In this document: positions 24,992 through 33,276 of the stretch, piece by piece
How the letters are laid out: each line of letters opens with the position of its first letter
Numbering within the stretch: the first letter of the stretch is position 1
Source of the DNA: an uncultured Porphyromonadaceae bacterium
GTDB taxonomy: Bacteria; Bacteroidota; Bacteroidia; Bacteroidales; Muribaculaceae
Length of the DNA stretch: 33,298 bases
NCBI GenBank assembly: GCA_947567425.1
Contig: CANOLV010000027.1
Span: forward strand, 1-33,298
Reading direction: 5' to 3'
Program-made: the position numbers and the translations under genes
Notes under the pieces: generated by a model
Databases searched by the model: none
Seen by the model: the letters and a program-made list of their open reading frames with translations, nothing else
What the model was told of the DNA's origin: nothing

Positions 24992-27527
24992 ACGATAATA
25001 CTATGGAAGCCAACACACCCAGATATATCAGGATTATGCCGATATACGAAATAGCGGTAGTGGTGCGGACAGACTGAGGGTCAAACTCAAACACTATGTC
25101 ATGCGCCCCGGCCGGAATGCGGACAGCCCTCAGCAGATAATCGACACGGGCTATCGGCACCTCCGCATCGCCCACACAAGCCTTCCATCCCCACGGGAAA
25201 TATACTTCGGAGAACACTGCGACTCCACCCTTGTCAGAAACAGCGCGGTAAGTAAGCCTGTCCGGCGAATAGCTCGTCTGATATATGGTGTCGGAAGCAG
25301 TCGGCATTGCAGATATCTCGCCGAGCACATCGCGGAAACGTCCGTCGGCCACAGCCACGTCAGCCGGATTGATGTGGTCGAGCGCATCCATTTCGGCATC
25401 GGCACCCGACACGTATGCCACGCTATCGACAAACCAAGCATTGCCAAGCGCATCCGGATTAGGCACCACCTCATCCTGGCTTAACACTATGTACTTGGCA
25501 TTCAACATGTTCAGCACATTCATGTCAGCTTCAGAGACATTTCCGGTCATAAAATTGCCCAAATGGCGGTCGATCATGTCCTGATAGCGGGTAAGCTTTG
25601 CTGCGTGGTAGCCTCCGATGGTCTTATGGCGGTAGGACGGACCTGCCTGCGAGAATTCCGGAATGTTCATAACCCTGTAGTTCATCGCCGTGTCCTGAAG
25701 GATCTGACGATCGGCGGCGGTCAACGGAAACGGTTCGCCCTGGGTAAGTTGGCGTGGCACAAAACTATTCGTGTCAAGATAACGCTTGTCTACCACAAAC
25801 AAATCGACCGTCACCAGCACCGTCAACAACGCGCACATAGCCTTGACGTTAATCTTCGACAGCAGGAACAAGTAGAGCACAGCACCGCCGAGAGCGATAA
25901 ATATGAAGCTACGCAGGGCATCGGTGGACACCATGGACATACGCACAGTCTGCGCCGCGGAGAATATGGTCGAATATGGCGCCTGCGTCAGATAAGAGCC
26001 GTAGGCTTCGGCCTCCTGAGCCGACAGAAAAGAGCCGAAAACACCGGGCGACATTATTCCGACAAGGCATACCAGCAGACACAATCCGAACGATATGAAC
26101 ATCGGCCGACGATACTGCTTCCAGTTGTCGCGGTGATCGATGACAGTCTTGACAGCAAGCACAGCCAACAGCGGTATGGTGAATTCCGCCACCACAAGTA
26201 TGCTGGCCACCGTGCGGAACTTATTGTACATCGGGAAGTAGTCGATCATCAGATCGGTGAGCCACATCATGTTATGGCCCCAGGACAGCGCCACGGAGAT
26301 CACAGTCACCACTACCAGCATCCACTTGACAGGGCCTCTGACTATGATACAACCCAACAGGAAAAGCGCGAATATCAGCGCTCCGACATACACAGGACCG
26401 TTAGTCATGGGCTGATCGCCGAAATATTGCGGAAGCTGTCCAAGAGCATTCGCCATTTCACCCTGGATCTTGCCGGATGCCACCATATCGCGTGCGGCAG
26501 GAACATCATACAAAGTCAGGAACTTATTCGATCCTTGTTCAGGCTTAATCGTGGCCCCACCCTTCAAATTAGGGATAAGCAGGGTGAACGTCTCGTCCTT
26601 GCCGTAGCTCCACGCCGTTATGTAGTCCTTGTTAAGGCCGCCTCCCTCACCTACCGATCCGCCGGACGCCGCTCCAGAGAGTTCACTGTGGCGGCCGCGC
26701 ATGGTCTCCTTGGAATATTCGTAAGTATTATATAAGTTGGGCGAATTTGCCGCCACAGCCAGCACAGCGGCTACGGCCAAAGCCCCGGTGGCTTTCCACC
26801 ACTGCGCCATCCGGCCCTCACGGTAAAGCAGCACTCCGTAGGCCATCATGAACCCCAGCACCACCATCAGGAAGTAATAGGACATCTGTATATGGTTGCC
26901 CGAGATCTGGAACATGGCAAACAGTGCGGCCAAGGCACCGCCAGCCAGATAACGTCCGCGATATGCGAGCACCATACCGGCAATAGTAGGCGGAATGTAG
27001 GCCAATGTGATGAATTTCCAGATGTGCCCGGCACCTATTATTATCACAAAATATGACGAAAGCCCGTATGCTATGGCTCCGGGCAGTGCAAGATACCACT
27101 TCACCCTCATCGAAATCAGCAGGATGAAAAATCCCATCATCATAATGAAAAGCAGATTGACCGGCGACGGCAGCCATAGACTGTAGGCCTTCTCCACGGC
27201 CTTTATCAGCCCGCCGGCGGCATACGACGGAGATATCTGGAATGTAGGCATTCCTGAAAACAAAGCATTTGTCCAGCGCGGAGTCTCGCCGGTCTGGTCG
27301 CGGTACATCTCCGACTCATGGCTTATGGCCACACCCTGCAGCGTGTCGTGCTGGCGAAGTTCGTTTCCCTCCATGGCATCAGGCCAGAAAAAGGCAAACG
27401 CCACCATCACAATCACCGCCACCGACACGATGAAGCCGATGAAAGACCGACTTTTGATAAACTCTCTTATATTAGTCCCGGCAACCGATGGCCGGCCCGG
27501 GGACGACGTGGTAGAATCGCTATTCAT
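24951..27527 (-). CDS. YfhO-family polytopic membrane protein (GT-C-like)
   Basis: These 858 residues have a cytoplasmic N-terminus, TM1 at about 28-48, and about a dozen further hydrophobic segments up to about residue 555. A soluble domain of about 240 residues (Tyr/Asn-rich, VMNIPEFSQAGPSYRHKT) follows, with a final TM near 830-850. After TM1 comes FFWPDAMEGNELRQHDTLQ, whose acidic residues resemble the first external loop of GT-C glycosyltransferases. The YfhO family is thought to transfer sugars to lipids or teichoic acids in Firmicutes; the role in Bacteroidetes is unknown. It has its own consensus promoter and heads a three-gene operon. Confidence 0.85.
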   Translation of the reverse strand: MNSDSTTSSPGRPSVAGTNIREFIKSRSFIGFIVSVAVIVMVAFAFFWPDAMEGNELRQHDTLQGVAISHESEMYRDQTGETPRWTNALFSGMPTFQISPSYAAGGLIKAVEKAYSLWLPSPVNLLFIMMMGFFILLISMRVKWYLALPGAIAYGLSSYFVIIIGAGHIWKFITLAYIPPTIAGMVLAYRGRYLAGGALAALFAMFQISGNHIQMSYYFLMVVLGFMMAYGVLLYREGRMAQWWKATGALAVAAVLAVAANSPNLYNTYEYSKETMRGRHSELSGAASGGSVGEGGGLNKDYITAWSYGKDETFTLLIPNLKGGATIKPEQGSNKFLTLYDVPAARDMVASGKIQGEMANALGQLPQYFGDQPMTNGPVYVGALIFALFLLGCIIVRGPVKWMLVVVTVISVALSWGHNMMWLTDLMIDYFPMYNKFRTVASILVVAEFTIPLLAVLAVKTVIDHRDNWKQYRRPMFISFGLCLLVCLVGIMSPGVFGSFLSAQEAEAYGSYLTQAPYSTIFSAAQTVRMSMVSTDALRSFIFIALGGAVLYLFLLSKINVKAMCALLTVLVTVDLFVVDKRYLDTNSFVPRQLTQGEPFPLTAADRQILQDTAMNYRVMNIPEFSQAGPSYRHKTIGGYHAAKLTRYQDMIDRHLGNFMTGNVSEADMNVLNMLNAKYIVLSQDEVVPNPDALGNAWFVDSVAYVSGADAEMDALDHINPADVAVADGRFRDVLGEISAMPTASDTIYQTSYSPDRLTYRAVSDKGGVAVFSEVYFPWGWKACVGDAEVPIARVDYLLRAVRIPAGAHDIVFEFDPQSVRTTTAISYIGIILIYLGVLASIVLSFVGFRRGKEKSRP

Positions 27528-27594
27528 TTGTTCTATACTGAGATTTGTCTTTTATATAATCGGGCAGCGCACTGATATACTGCCTAATAAGATA

Positions 27595-27626
27595 CAAAGT
27601 TAAGACAAATGCGCCACTTCCGCAAA
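27595..27626 (-). promoter_or_regulatory. Promoter of the yfhO-like operon
   Basis: On the minus strand, TTTG (27623-27626) and TAACTTTG (27595-27602) are 20 bases apart, 67 bases before the start codon. Confidence 0.7.
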
Positions 27627-27679
27627 AAGAATTCACCGAGAACCGCCGTACCATGCAATATCATGTACATGCACAGCAC

Positions 27680-28843
27680 TCAGAACCGGAAACCGACAAG
27701 GAATGTGACCGACTCCGTCGAATTAAGAAATGTATAGCTTCTGCCCATGTAGATATGTCCGTCAAACCGTCCGGTGAGCGAAGCGAAAAGAGCGCGGTAG
27801 TTGAACACCACCGACCCCATCATTTTAATGTTGGCCGAAAACATGTCCTTCCGACCGTCGGCCGAGTCGCCGTAAAGATGCTTATAGCCCAAAGCCGGCA
27901 TGGCCGTTATGTTGAGCAACCATCGCTTCGGACGCGGAACCCAGTTGTAGGCATAGCCTCCGAGCAGATTATAGTCGGTATAGTGGAATCTGTAATGGAA
28001 CCTGTCGTCGGGAAGATACTTCAGCATGTCCATCGGCAGCTTGGTGAAATCAATGTCGATCTCCTGAGTGTTGAAGTTAAAACCGCATATCCACGTCCCG
28101 GCACTCTTCATCTGATATTTCGAGTAGCAGTAAGCGGCGGCATGGCTATACTTCTGATGGTTGAAGAAATAATACAGCGACCCGGTCTTTACGTCATGGT
28201 TCACAGCATTGAAGTCATAGTGTATGCGCTTACCGTCGTTGTAATCGCCGAAATGAGTGATAGTCACGCCGCCATTGGTCGATGCGTGCATGTAGCTTCC
28301 GGAAAACAGCGCGCAGGTAAAATTAAATTCAAAGTTGGCCCGGTTGGCCACCGGATGATGAAACAGGTCGTTGGCATTAAACGTATAGCCCACGCTCAGC
28401 GCCATAAAGTTCAGCGACAATCCCAAGTCGCTGTAGTAGGCCGACGACATCCGCACATTGACATCGTCAGGCAGATACATGGCATAGCTTTCAGCCCATG
28501 TATAGCTCTTGCCGTAAAACTTCCAGTTCTTGCCGGAGCCGACCACATATTCAGGATCGTAAGAGTTGAACGTCTTGTCGCCCCAATTGTACACTTTCAG
28601 GCAAAAACGCGCGAATTTAGGATAGTTGATTCCCGGGTCGTTTATACGGAACCCGTTTGACATCAACTGGCTCACCCAATTCTTTCTGCGCCATTCAGGG
28701 GTGGCATACGAAGGCCACTCTATAGAATCAAGGGGAGCCTCGACTGTCATTGCGGAGTCTGCAGGACACACATCCGATGCCCATGCCGACATAGCCATGA
28801 GAAGACACGCACAGATTACAGCCGAGATCCTACAGAACGACAT
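27680..28843 (-). CDS. DUF4421-type outer-membrane beta-barrel protein
   Basis: These 387 residues begin with a signal peptide (about 1-22, cut at SAWA-S). The rest alternates polar and aromatic residues in many short strands and ends in VTFLVGFRF, a terminal aromatic typical of outer-membrane barrels. The overall pattern (WVSQLMSNGFRINDPGINYP near the start, KRWLLNITAMPALGYKH later) resembles DUF4421, a Bacteroidetes family of unknown function. It lies between the BSH-like gene and the yfhO-like gene on the same strand, each with separate promoters. Confidence 0.75.
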   Translation of the reverse strand: MSFCRISAVICACLLMAMSAWASDVCPADSAMTVEAPLDSIEWPSYATPEWRRKNWVSQLMSNGFRINDPGINYPKFARFCLKVYNWGDKTFNSYDPEYVVGSGKNWKFYGKSYTWAESYAMYLPDDVNVRMSSAYYSDLGLSLNFMALSVGYTFNANDLFHHPVANRANFEFNFTCALFSGSYMHASTNGGVTITHFGDYNDGKRIHYDFNAVNHDVKTGSLYYFFNHQKYSHAAAYCYSKYQMKSAGTWICGFNFNTQEIDIDFTKLPMDMLKYLPDDRFHYRFHYTDYNLLGGYAYNWVPRPKRWLLNITAMPALGYKHLYGDSADGRKDMFSANIKMMGSVVFNYRALFASLTGRFDGHIYMGRSYTFLNSTESVTFLVGFRF

Positions 28844-28899
28844 ATAATACGGATAAAACCAATTGCACCCCGATAAGGGAAACCATTATTAATGTTTCG

Positions 28900-28907
28900 C
28901 AAATATA
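28900..28907 (-). promoter_or_regulatory. -7 box of the DUF4421 gene
   Basis: TATATTTG on the minus strand matches the consensus and lies 57 bases before the start codon. No clear -33 box is visible. Confidence 0.5.
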
Positions 28908-28932
28908 CGTAAAATACCTGAAACGGAGAACA

Positions 28933-28966
28933 GCCGTGCCGATAAATCCTTGCTTACCGGCACGGC
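28933..28966 (-). terminator. Hairpin after the choloylglycine hydrolase gene
   Basis: Nine base pairs (28933-28941 with 28958-28966) enclose a 16-base loop, 8 bases beyond the stop codon. Only a weak T-rich stretch follows, so termination strength is uncertain. Confidence 0.55.
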
Positions 28967-28973
28967 CGCCAAA

Positions 28974-30038
28974 TCAATACATCGGCGTGAACGGGTCGTG
29001 CTTGACGAGCTTGTCGGTGACATCGCCGACATATCTTTGACTTTTAGACGTGTCGAGCCTCAGGACTGGAGCTCCCGGACGAAGGTCGCACTTCTTCAGA
29101 TCGACATAGAATATGCCCTCGTTAGTCACTATATCAAAGTAATAAAGCCGGTCGCGGAGATTGGCGAACGAGCGCCACTGGGTAGACGACACATTTGGCT
29201 CTCCCTCAATCAAATAGGTGTAAGGTACCGAAACATTGAACAGGATCGAACGTATGATCGACAGCCCCAGCCGTGCATCATTGGTCTTCTCGACATGCTT
29301 GTCGAAGAAGTAGCCGCGGACGAATCGGTCTGGACTGCTCACTGTGCCCGGAAGCATGTGGGTGCCGCCTATCTTCTCCCAATACTGATTGATCGCTGTC
29401 ATAGCCGGATACTGAGGATCGTTGGTCATGGCTATTATGTCCTGCCCTTCGTAGACGCGCACTTCGCCGTTGTCAAACTCCAATATGGCCGAACGTCCCT
29501 GGGCATCGGTTATTCCCCAGTGAAGTGCCGACACCGTACCGCCGTCGAAAGTGGCACCTGAGATGTTGAAATTATGTTCCTTCAGCACTTTCACCACCTC
29601 CGGAGTAGTAGCATTCATGTCAAGAAGCCATGCCACGAACACGGCGAGCGACATAGGCGGCCGTCCGGAAGTGGACGGGCTGTCATAAACCGTACCCTTG
29701 CAGAACAGTCCGTTTATCACAAGCCCTTTCTCGTTCATTCCCTCCGTGACACCTCCGTCATAGCCTACGGCGTAAACCGCACCGTACTTCGATGTCCACT
29801 CCACGGAATTTTCCTGCACATTGCCCTTCTTTTTCATTCCCTTGGGATATACATATATATTGGTAGGGATAGGAGTGCGCCAGTCGAGCGATCGTCCGAC
29901 AATACGGAGCACTTCCGTATCGGGCGTTCCGGTGGAATCAGTGCCGGTATAGAGAATGCGGGAGCACGCTTCAGCCTTCGAAGCCCCGCCGAGCGACATA
30001 AGCCCCAAAAGAAACAGGAGCGACAACAATCTTTTCAT
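28974..30038 (-). CDS. Choloylglycine hydrolase family protein (bile salt hydrolase-like)
   Basis: This 354-residue N-terminal nucleophile hydrolase has a signal peptide (1-24, ending KAEA) and Cys25 as the first mature residue, so signal cleavage itself would expose the catalytic cysteine. Expected active-site residues follow: Arg49 and Asp52 in GRSLDWR, Asn109 in GLVINGL, Asn206 in AMTNDPQYP and Arg238 in SPDRFVR. The family includes bile salt hydrolases, penicillin V acylases and other amidases. BSH is plausible for a gut bacterium, but the substrate cannot be fixed from sequence. Periplasmic location fits Bacteroides homologues. It stands alone, with a hairpin after it. Confidence 0.85.
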   Translation of the reverse strand: MKRLLSLLFLLGLMSLGGASKAEACSRILYTGTDSTGTPDTEVLRIVGRSLDWRTPIPTNIYVYPKGMKKKGNVQENSVEWTSKYGAVYAVGYDGGVTEGMNEKGLVINGLFCKGTVYDSPSTSGRPPMSLAVFVAWLLDMNATTPEVVKVLKEHNFNISGATFDGGTVSALHWGITDAQGRSAILEFDNGEVRVYEGQDIIAMTNDPQYPAMTAINQYWEKIGGTHMLPGTVSSPDRFVRGYFFDKHVEKTNDARLGLSIIRSILFNVSVPYTYLIEGEPNVSSTQWRSFANLRDRLYYFDIVTNEGIFYVDLKKCDLRPGAPVLRLDTSKSQRYVGDVTDKLVKHDPFTPMY

Positions 30039-30266
30039 AAATTAAGCGATTTAAATAGTTGATAACTCAGTAATTTTCAAATAATAACGCCAACAAGCAC
30101 AAATTAGTTCGCACAAACGCGCCCTCCGTGACACATTCCTATTGCCGACAGGCGACACCTCCAAAACCGCAATCATAACACTCCCTCAAAAATACCGGCA
30201 AGCACCAACACCAAAAGCCGATTTTGCACGATTTTCATATTTTTTGTGGAAATAACAGCCAAAATA
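30039..30266. other. Intergenic region, nothing further recognised
   Basis: This AT-rich stretch lies between the divergent choloylglycine hydrolase and tRNA-Ala transcripts. It must hold the hydrolase promoter. I found no full consensus; the best minus-strand candidate near 30079-30087 has an extra base in the -7 box. Confidence 0.5.
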
Positions 30267-30298
30267 TTTGCACGTTCGAAGCAAAAGACTTAATTTTG
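30267..30298 (+). promoter_or_regulatory. Promoter of the tRNA-Ala / tRNA-Leu unit
   Basis: TTTG (30267-30270) and TAATTTTG (30291-30298) are exactly 20 bases apart. The tRNA begins 43 bases later. Confidence 0.75.
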
Positions 30299-30340
30299 CA
30301 CTGCAAATAAGCAGACATTCTGCCACACATTCAAATACAT

Positions 30341-30414
30341 GGGGTATTAGCTCATCTGGCTAGAGCGCGACACTGGCAGTGTCGAGGTGAGCGGTTCGAG
30401 TCCGCTATACTCCA
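30341..30414 (+). tRNA. tRNA-Ala (anticodon GGC)
   Basis: Acceptor GGGGTAT pairs with ATACTCC and includes the G3.U70 pair that identifies alanine tRNAs. The anticodon stem CGACA/TGTCG encloses CTGGCAG, giving GGC, which reads GCC/GCU. The T arm is AGCGG-TTCGAGT-CCGCT. The discriminator is A, and CCA is not encoded. Confidence 0.95.
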
Positions 30415-30442
30415 CTTTAATAATTTCGAAATTGACAACAAT

Positions 30443-30524
30443 GCCCAGATGGCGGAATCGGTAGACGCGCTGGTCTCAAACACCAGTGGAGCAATCCATC
30501 CCGGTTCGATCCCGGGTCTGGGTA
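30443..30524 (+). tRNA. tRNA-Leu (anticodon CAA)
   Basis: This 82-base tRNA has the long variable arm expected for leucine. Acceptor GCCCAGA pairs with TCTGGGT. The anticodon stem CTGGT/ACCAG encloses CTCAAAC, giving CAA, which reads UUG. The T arm is CCCGG-TTCGATC-CCGGG, and CCA is not encoded. It lies 28 bases after tRNA-Ala in the same transcript. Confidence 0.95.
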
Positions 30525-30527
30525 CGG

Positions 30528-30572
30528 ATAACGACTGTTAATCATTTGATTCTCAGCCGTTATTTTCGTTTT
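30528..30572 (+). terminator. Terminator after the tRNA pair
   Basis: A 10-bp stem (30528-30537 with 30554-30563, one mismatch) is followed by TTTCGTTTT. Confidence 0.65.
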
Positions 30573-30724
30573 AAGCCACCACGGCATTGGCGCATCAGGC
30601 ACAAGTCCCCACCCACCAACCACGACATGAATCGGCCCTAATGTCCAAACAAAACTTGAAATAATCAATTAAAAATAGAACCACGCAAATCACAAATTCT
30701 ATTTCCGATTTCGGATAATTTTAG

Positions 30725-30732
30725 TAGCTTTG
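30725..30732 (+). promoter_or_regulatory. -7 box upstream of the small secreted protein
   Basis: TAGCTTTG matches TAnnTTTG, 72 bases before the ATG. Only a weak ATTT is present 20 bases upstream. Confidence 0.5.
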
Positions 30733-30804
30733 CAGAAATAGAATCTCGATATATGATTGAAGAAATAAGGGAATCGAGGCGATTGGAACCACTAAAAAGA
30801 AATT

Positions 30805-31278
30805 ATGAGGCTCGTGATTTTTACCATCTGTCTACTGACCGAGGTGTTAGCGTATGCAGAGTCAATAAGAGACAACGAAACTATTGAAAGCAACGACAGT
30901 CAGGAAAACTTTCTTATGGCATTTCCTGAAATCGAAGCCGATATCAAGAAATTCTACGCCAATGTGGTATTTGAGACCATGCATGACACCGGATACTGCA
31001 TTGCAGATATTTGCACTGCTGAATTTCTACATAAATTATCAAGTGCCAACGATTACAACGGACAAGGTTATGCCACATGGCTTCTTCGATCCGGCGAGCA
31101 GGACGGCGACGATACGCCATGCCGAATTGAAGCAGTCACGGCCGGCGACAACCGCACAATAACCGTGGATTATTCCGACATGGGACATGACGGCTCCACC
31201 ACATTAACAATGGTGCTTGACGGCGGCAAATGGAAAATCGACAACTGCACCGTCCCCCATGGATACGACCCGCTATAA
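30805..31278 (+). CDS. Small secreted protein, DUF3828-like, unknown function
   Basis: These 157 residues start with a signal peptide (about 1-18, MRLVIFTICLLTEVLAYA). The mature part has an acidic helix (MAFPEIEADIKKFYANVVF), a middle with four cysteines, and strands ending in LTMVLDGGKWKIDNCTV. The order helix, 'Y...C...L', then a terminal 'GKWKID' strand resembles DUF3828 periplasmic proteins, but the match is from memory and weak. Codon use is more AT-rich at third positions than in the core genes. It has its own promoter and is convergent with the flavoprotein gene. Confidence 0.6.
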   Translation: MRLVIFTICLLTEVLAYAESIRDNETIESNDSQENFLMAFPEIEADIKKFYANVVFETMHDTGYCIADICTAEFLHKLSSANDYNGQGYATWLLRSGEQDGDDTPCRIEAVTAGDNRTITVDYSDMGHDGSTTLTMVLDGGKWKIDNCTVPHGYDPL

Positions 31279-31339
31279 TCAGGGCTATTTGTCAGATAAA
31301 TTATATAAAAGACGTTCACGCCCTACATTGTTCGTGCGA

Positions 31340-31822
31340 TTACGGCTTTGACTTGCCGACAGGCGGTTCGGTCAGCTTAATCCTTACGACCGTAGTTCGG
31401 TCAAGGCTTCCCGCAACGGCTTTATCGAAATGTTCCATGTACTTAGGAAGAAAACGCTCGCAGATAAGCCGTAATGCCTCTATCTTTTCAGCATCGTCGG
31501 TCACAATCTCGGCTTTGCCAATTGCTATTGCAGAGTGAAAATATTCAGTGAAATTATTCTTATCCTTCTCATACTTGGGAGTGCATTTGCTGACTGCGGA
31601 AAGGCTGACGATGGGATTGTGCACGAGACAGTCCATTTTCTCGCCTTCGGCCGCGCAATGAAAATAAAAGATATTTTCACTCCTGCGCACTAAGTTGAGA
31701 GGTACCCCGTATGGGATTCCGTCAGGGCGCACCATGCTTACGGTGACATACGGCGCCTTGTCGAATACTTCAAATGCCCATCCGGCATCTTTCCTCTCTT
31801 CAATTCTTCTCAACTGCCTCAT
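31340..31822 (-). CDS. Pyridoxamine-phosphate-oxidase-like flavoprotein (Nim-type fold)
   Basis: This 160-residue split-barrel FMN protein begins MRQLRRIEER. APYVTVSMVRPDGIPYGVPL, then NIFYFHCAAEGEKMDCLVHNP and VSLSAVSKCTPKYE follow. This order is shared with NimA and related PnpOx-family proteins. Some Nim proteins reduce 5-nitroimidazoles in Bacteroidetes, but most relatives have unknown substrates, so resistance should not be assumed. A HYxxxxA-type site (here EYFHSAIAIGKAEIV) is present. It is divergent from the MarR-GNAT gene, 147 bases away. Confidence 0.82.
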   Translation of the reverse strand: MRQLRRIEERKDAGWAFEVFDKAPYVTVSMVRPDGIPYGVPLNLVRRSENIFYFHCAAEGEKMDCLVHNPIVSLSAVSKCTPKYEKDKNNFTEYFHSAIAIGKAEIVTDDAEKIEALRLICERFLPKYMEHFDKAVAGSLDRTTVVRIKLTEPPVGKSKP

Positions 31823-31903
31823 ATCTAATTGAACTTCGTCTTAATCTTTTTACAGACTTATCTTATTTAGACTGTAAATTTACTAAATTTCGAGTAGAAA
31901 CTC

Positions 31904-31934
31904 TTGTTCAGTCCGTAATTTTGCCGTAACTTTG
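31904..31934 (+). promoter_or_regulatory. Promoter of the MarR-GNAT / cupin operon
   Basis: TTG (31904-31906) and TAACTTTG (31927-31934) are 20 bases apart. The next feature, a palindrome, overlaps the end of the -7 box and the expected start site. Confidence 0.7.
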
Positions 31935-31950
31935 CGTAATCAATTACGCA
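31933..31950. promoter_or_regulatory. Palindromic operator, likely for the MarR domain protein
   Basis: TGCGTAAT-CA-ATTACGCA is a perfect 8-2-8 palindrome. It covers the last two bases of the -7 box and the probable transcription start. This is the usual place and shape of a MarR operator, so autorepression is likely (inference). Confidence 0.65.
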
Positions 31951-31969
31951 ATTACATACATATATAGAT

Positions 31970-32923
31970 ATGGACTTCTTTGAACGTACAGGTAAAATGG
32001 CAATCGGCAGCAGACTGAGGGTTCTGACAGAAACACTGACCCGCGATGCCGCAAGCATATATGGACTTTATGGCGTTGACATAAAGCCCAAATGGTTTCC
32101 TGTTTTTTACTCGCTGACCGATGAACAGCCCAAGAGTGTAACGGCCATCGCAAGGGAAATAGGACAGTCACACCCGTCGGTAAGCACCATAGTCAAGGAA
32201 ATGATTAAAACAAGACTTATCGAGGAAGTTGATGACAAAGCCGACCGCAGATGTACACTCATAACGCTCACGGAATACGGCAAAAGCCTCTCCCAAGAGC
32301 TTATCGCCCAACTCCGCGATGTGGAGCGTGCAGTGGAGCAGATTTCATCAGAGTGTGACAATGACTTGTGGGCTGCCATCGCCGATTGGGAGAAGGCCCT
32401 CGGGCGCAAATCAATACTTGAACGGGTAAAGGAAATAAAGGAGCAACGCGAACATTCAGAGGTTGAGATTGTCGAGTATCAACCACAATACAAAAAGGCG
32501 TTCTACGAACTCAACCGAAAGTGGATTGAACTGTATTGGGAGTTGGAGCCACATGACATTGAGGTTATGGAAAATCCTGATATACATATCCTTGAAAAAG
32601 GCGGTCATATATTCGTGGCGTTATACAACGGCTTTCCCGTTGGTGTATGTGCCCTATGCCCCATGCCGGAAGGATCTGCCTACGATTTTGAGTTGGCAAA
32701 GCTGGCGGTCAACAATTCTATCCAACGAAAAGGGATAGGTCGCAGACTTTGTGACGCTGTAATCAACAAAGCGCGTGAGTTGGGCGGCAGGATTCTGTTT
32801 CTTGAAAGCAATACCCGGCTTAAACCTGCGATTGCCCTGTACCGCAAACTCGGCTTCAAGGAATTACCTGAATATCATCCGGCATACGCACGTGGTGATA
32901 TACAGATGGAATTATCACTCTAA
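31970..32923 (+). CDS. MarR-GNAT fusion: regulator with acetyltransferase domain
   Basis: In this 317-residue protein, residues about 1-150 are a MarR winged helix (SVTAIAREIGQSHPSVSTIVKEM as recognition region, then VDDKADRRCTLITLTEYGK as wing). Residues about 163-317 are a GNAT fold; the acetyl-CoA loop is AVNNSIQRKGIGRRLCDAV, followed by ESNTRLKPAIALYRKLGF. MarR-GNAT fusions are known in several phyla, but their substrates are mostly unknown. The N-terminal ATG sits 36 bases after the promoter. A cupin gene follows 14 bases after the stop, presumably in the same operon. Confidence 0.88.
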   Translation: MDFFERTGKMAIGSRLRVLTETLTRDAASIYGLYGVDIKPKWFPVFYSLTDEQPKSVTAIAREIGQSHPSVSTIVKEMIKTRLIEEVDDKADRRCTLITLTEYGKSLSQELIAQLRDVERAVEQISSECDNDLWAAIADWEKALGRKSILERVKEIKEQREHSEVEIVEYQPQYKKAFYELNRKWIELYWELEPHDIEVMENPDIHILEKGGHIFVALYNGFPVGVCALCPMPEGSAYDFELAKLAVNNSIQRKGIGRRLCDAVINKARELGGRILFLESNTRLKPAIALYRKLGFKELPEYHPAYARGDIQMELSL

Positions 32924-32937
32924 ATATAATCAAATAT

Positions 32938-33276
32938 ATGAAGACAAAAGTGTTTGTACGGCGCGAAGATGCGCTCAAAAAGACTTTCAAGGGAGTAAAT
33001 CTTGATTCCCTTGCTGTCGGAGAGAAGTCTATGGTGACAAAAATGAACTATGTGAAGGGCAACTTCGCCACACTTCACACCCATCCCCACGAACAGTGCG
33101 GCTATGTTATCTCAGGCGAATACCATCTGATAGTGGATGGCGATGAGAAGATAGATGTGATAATGCACCCCGGAGATACATACGCAATCCCCGGCAATAC
33201 TCCTCATTCGTTTGAGGTAATTGAGGATGGTGAGGTTGTTGACGTGTTCACACCCCAACGCGAAGACTACCTCTAA
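32938..33276 (+). CDS. Small cupin-domain protein
   Basis: This 112-residue single cupin has motif 1 as GNFATLHTHPHEQCGYVISG, with His-x-His and Glu as the metal ligands, and motif 2 as HPGDTYAIPGNTPHSF with the fourth ligand His. Such cupins bind metals and can be isomerases, dioxygenases or sensors; the function here is unknown. It starts 14 bases after the MarR-GNAT gene and is complete, ending 22 bases before the window end. Confidence 0.88.
   Translation: MKTKVFVRREDALKKTFKGVNLDSLAVGEKSMVTKMNYVKGNFATLHTHPHEQCGYVISGEYHLIVDGDEKIDVIMHPGDTYAIPGNTPHSFEVIEDGEVVDVFTPQREDYL

Noticed and set aside
25563-26735. Long open frame (390 codons) opposite the yfhO-like gene
   Set aside because: It is antisense to a clear membrane protein, has an unnatural His/Arg/Gln-rich composition and no recognisable domain. 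It reflects the codon bias of the real gene.
27653-28660. 335-codon open frame opposite the DUF4421 gene
   Set aside because: The minus strand encodes a signal peptide and barrel-type protein; the plus frame has no signal or domain.
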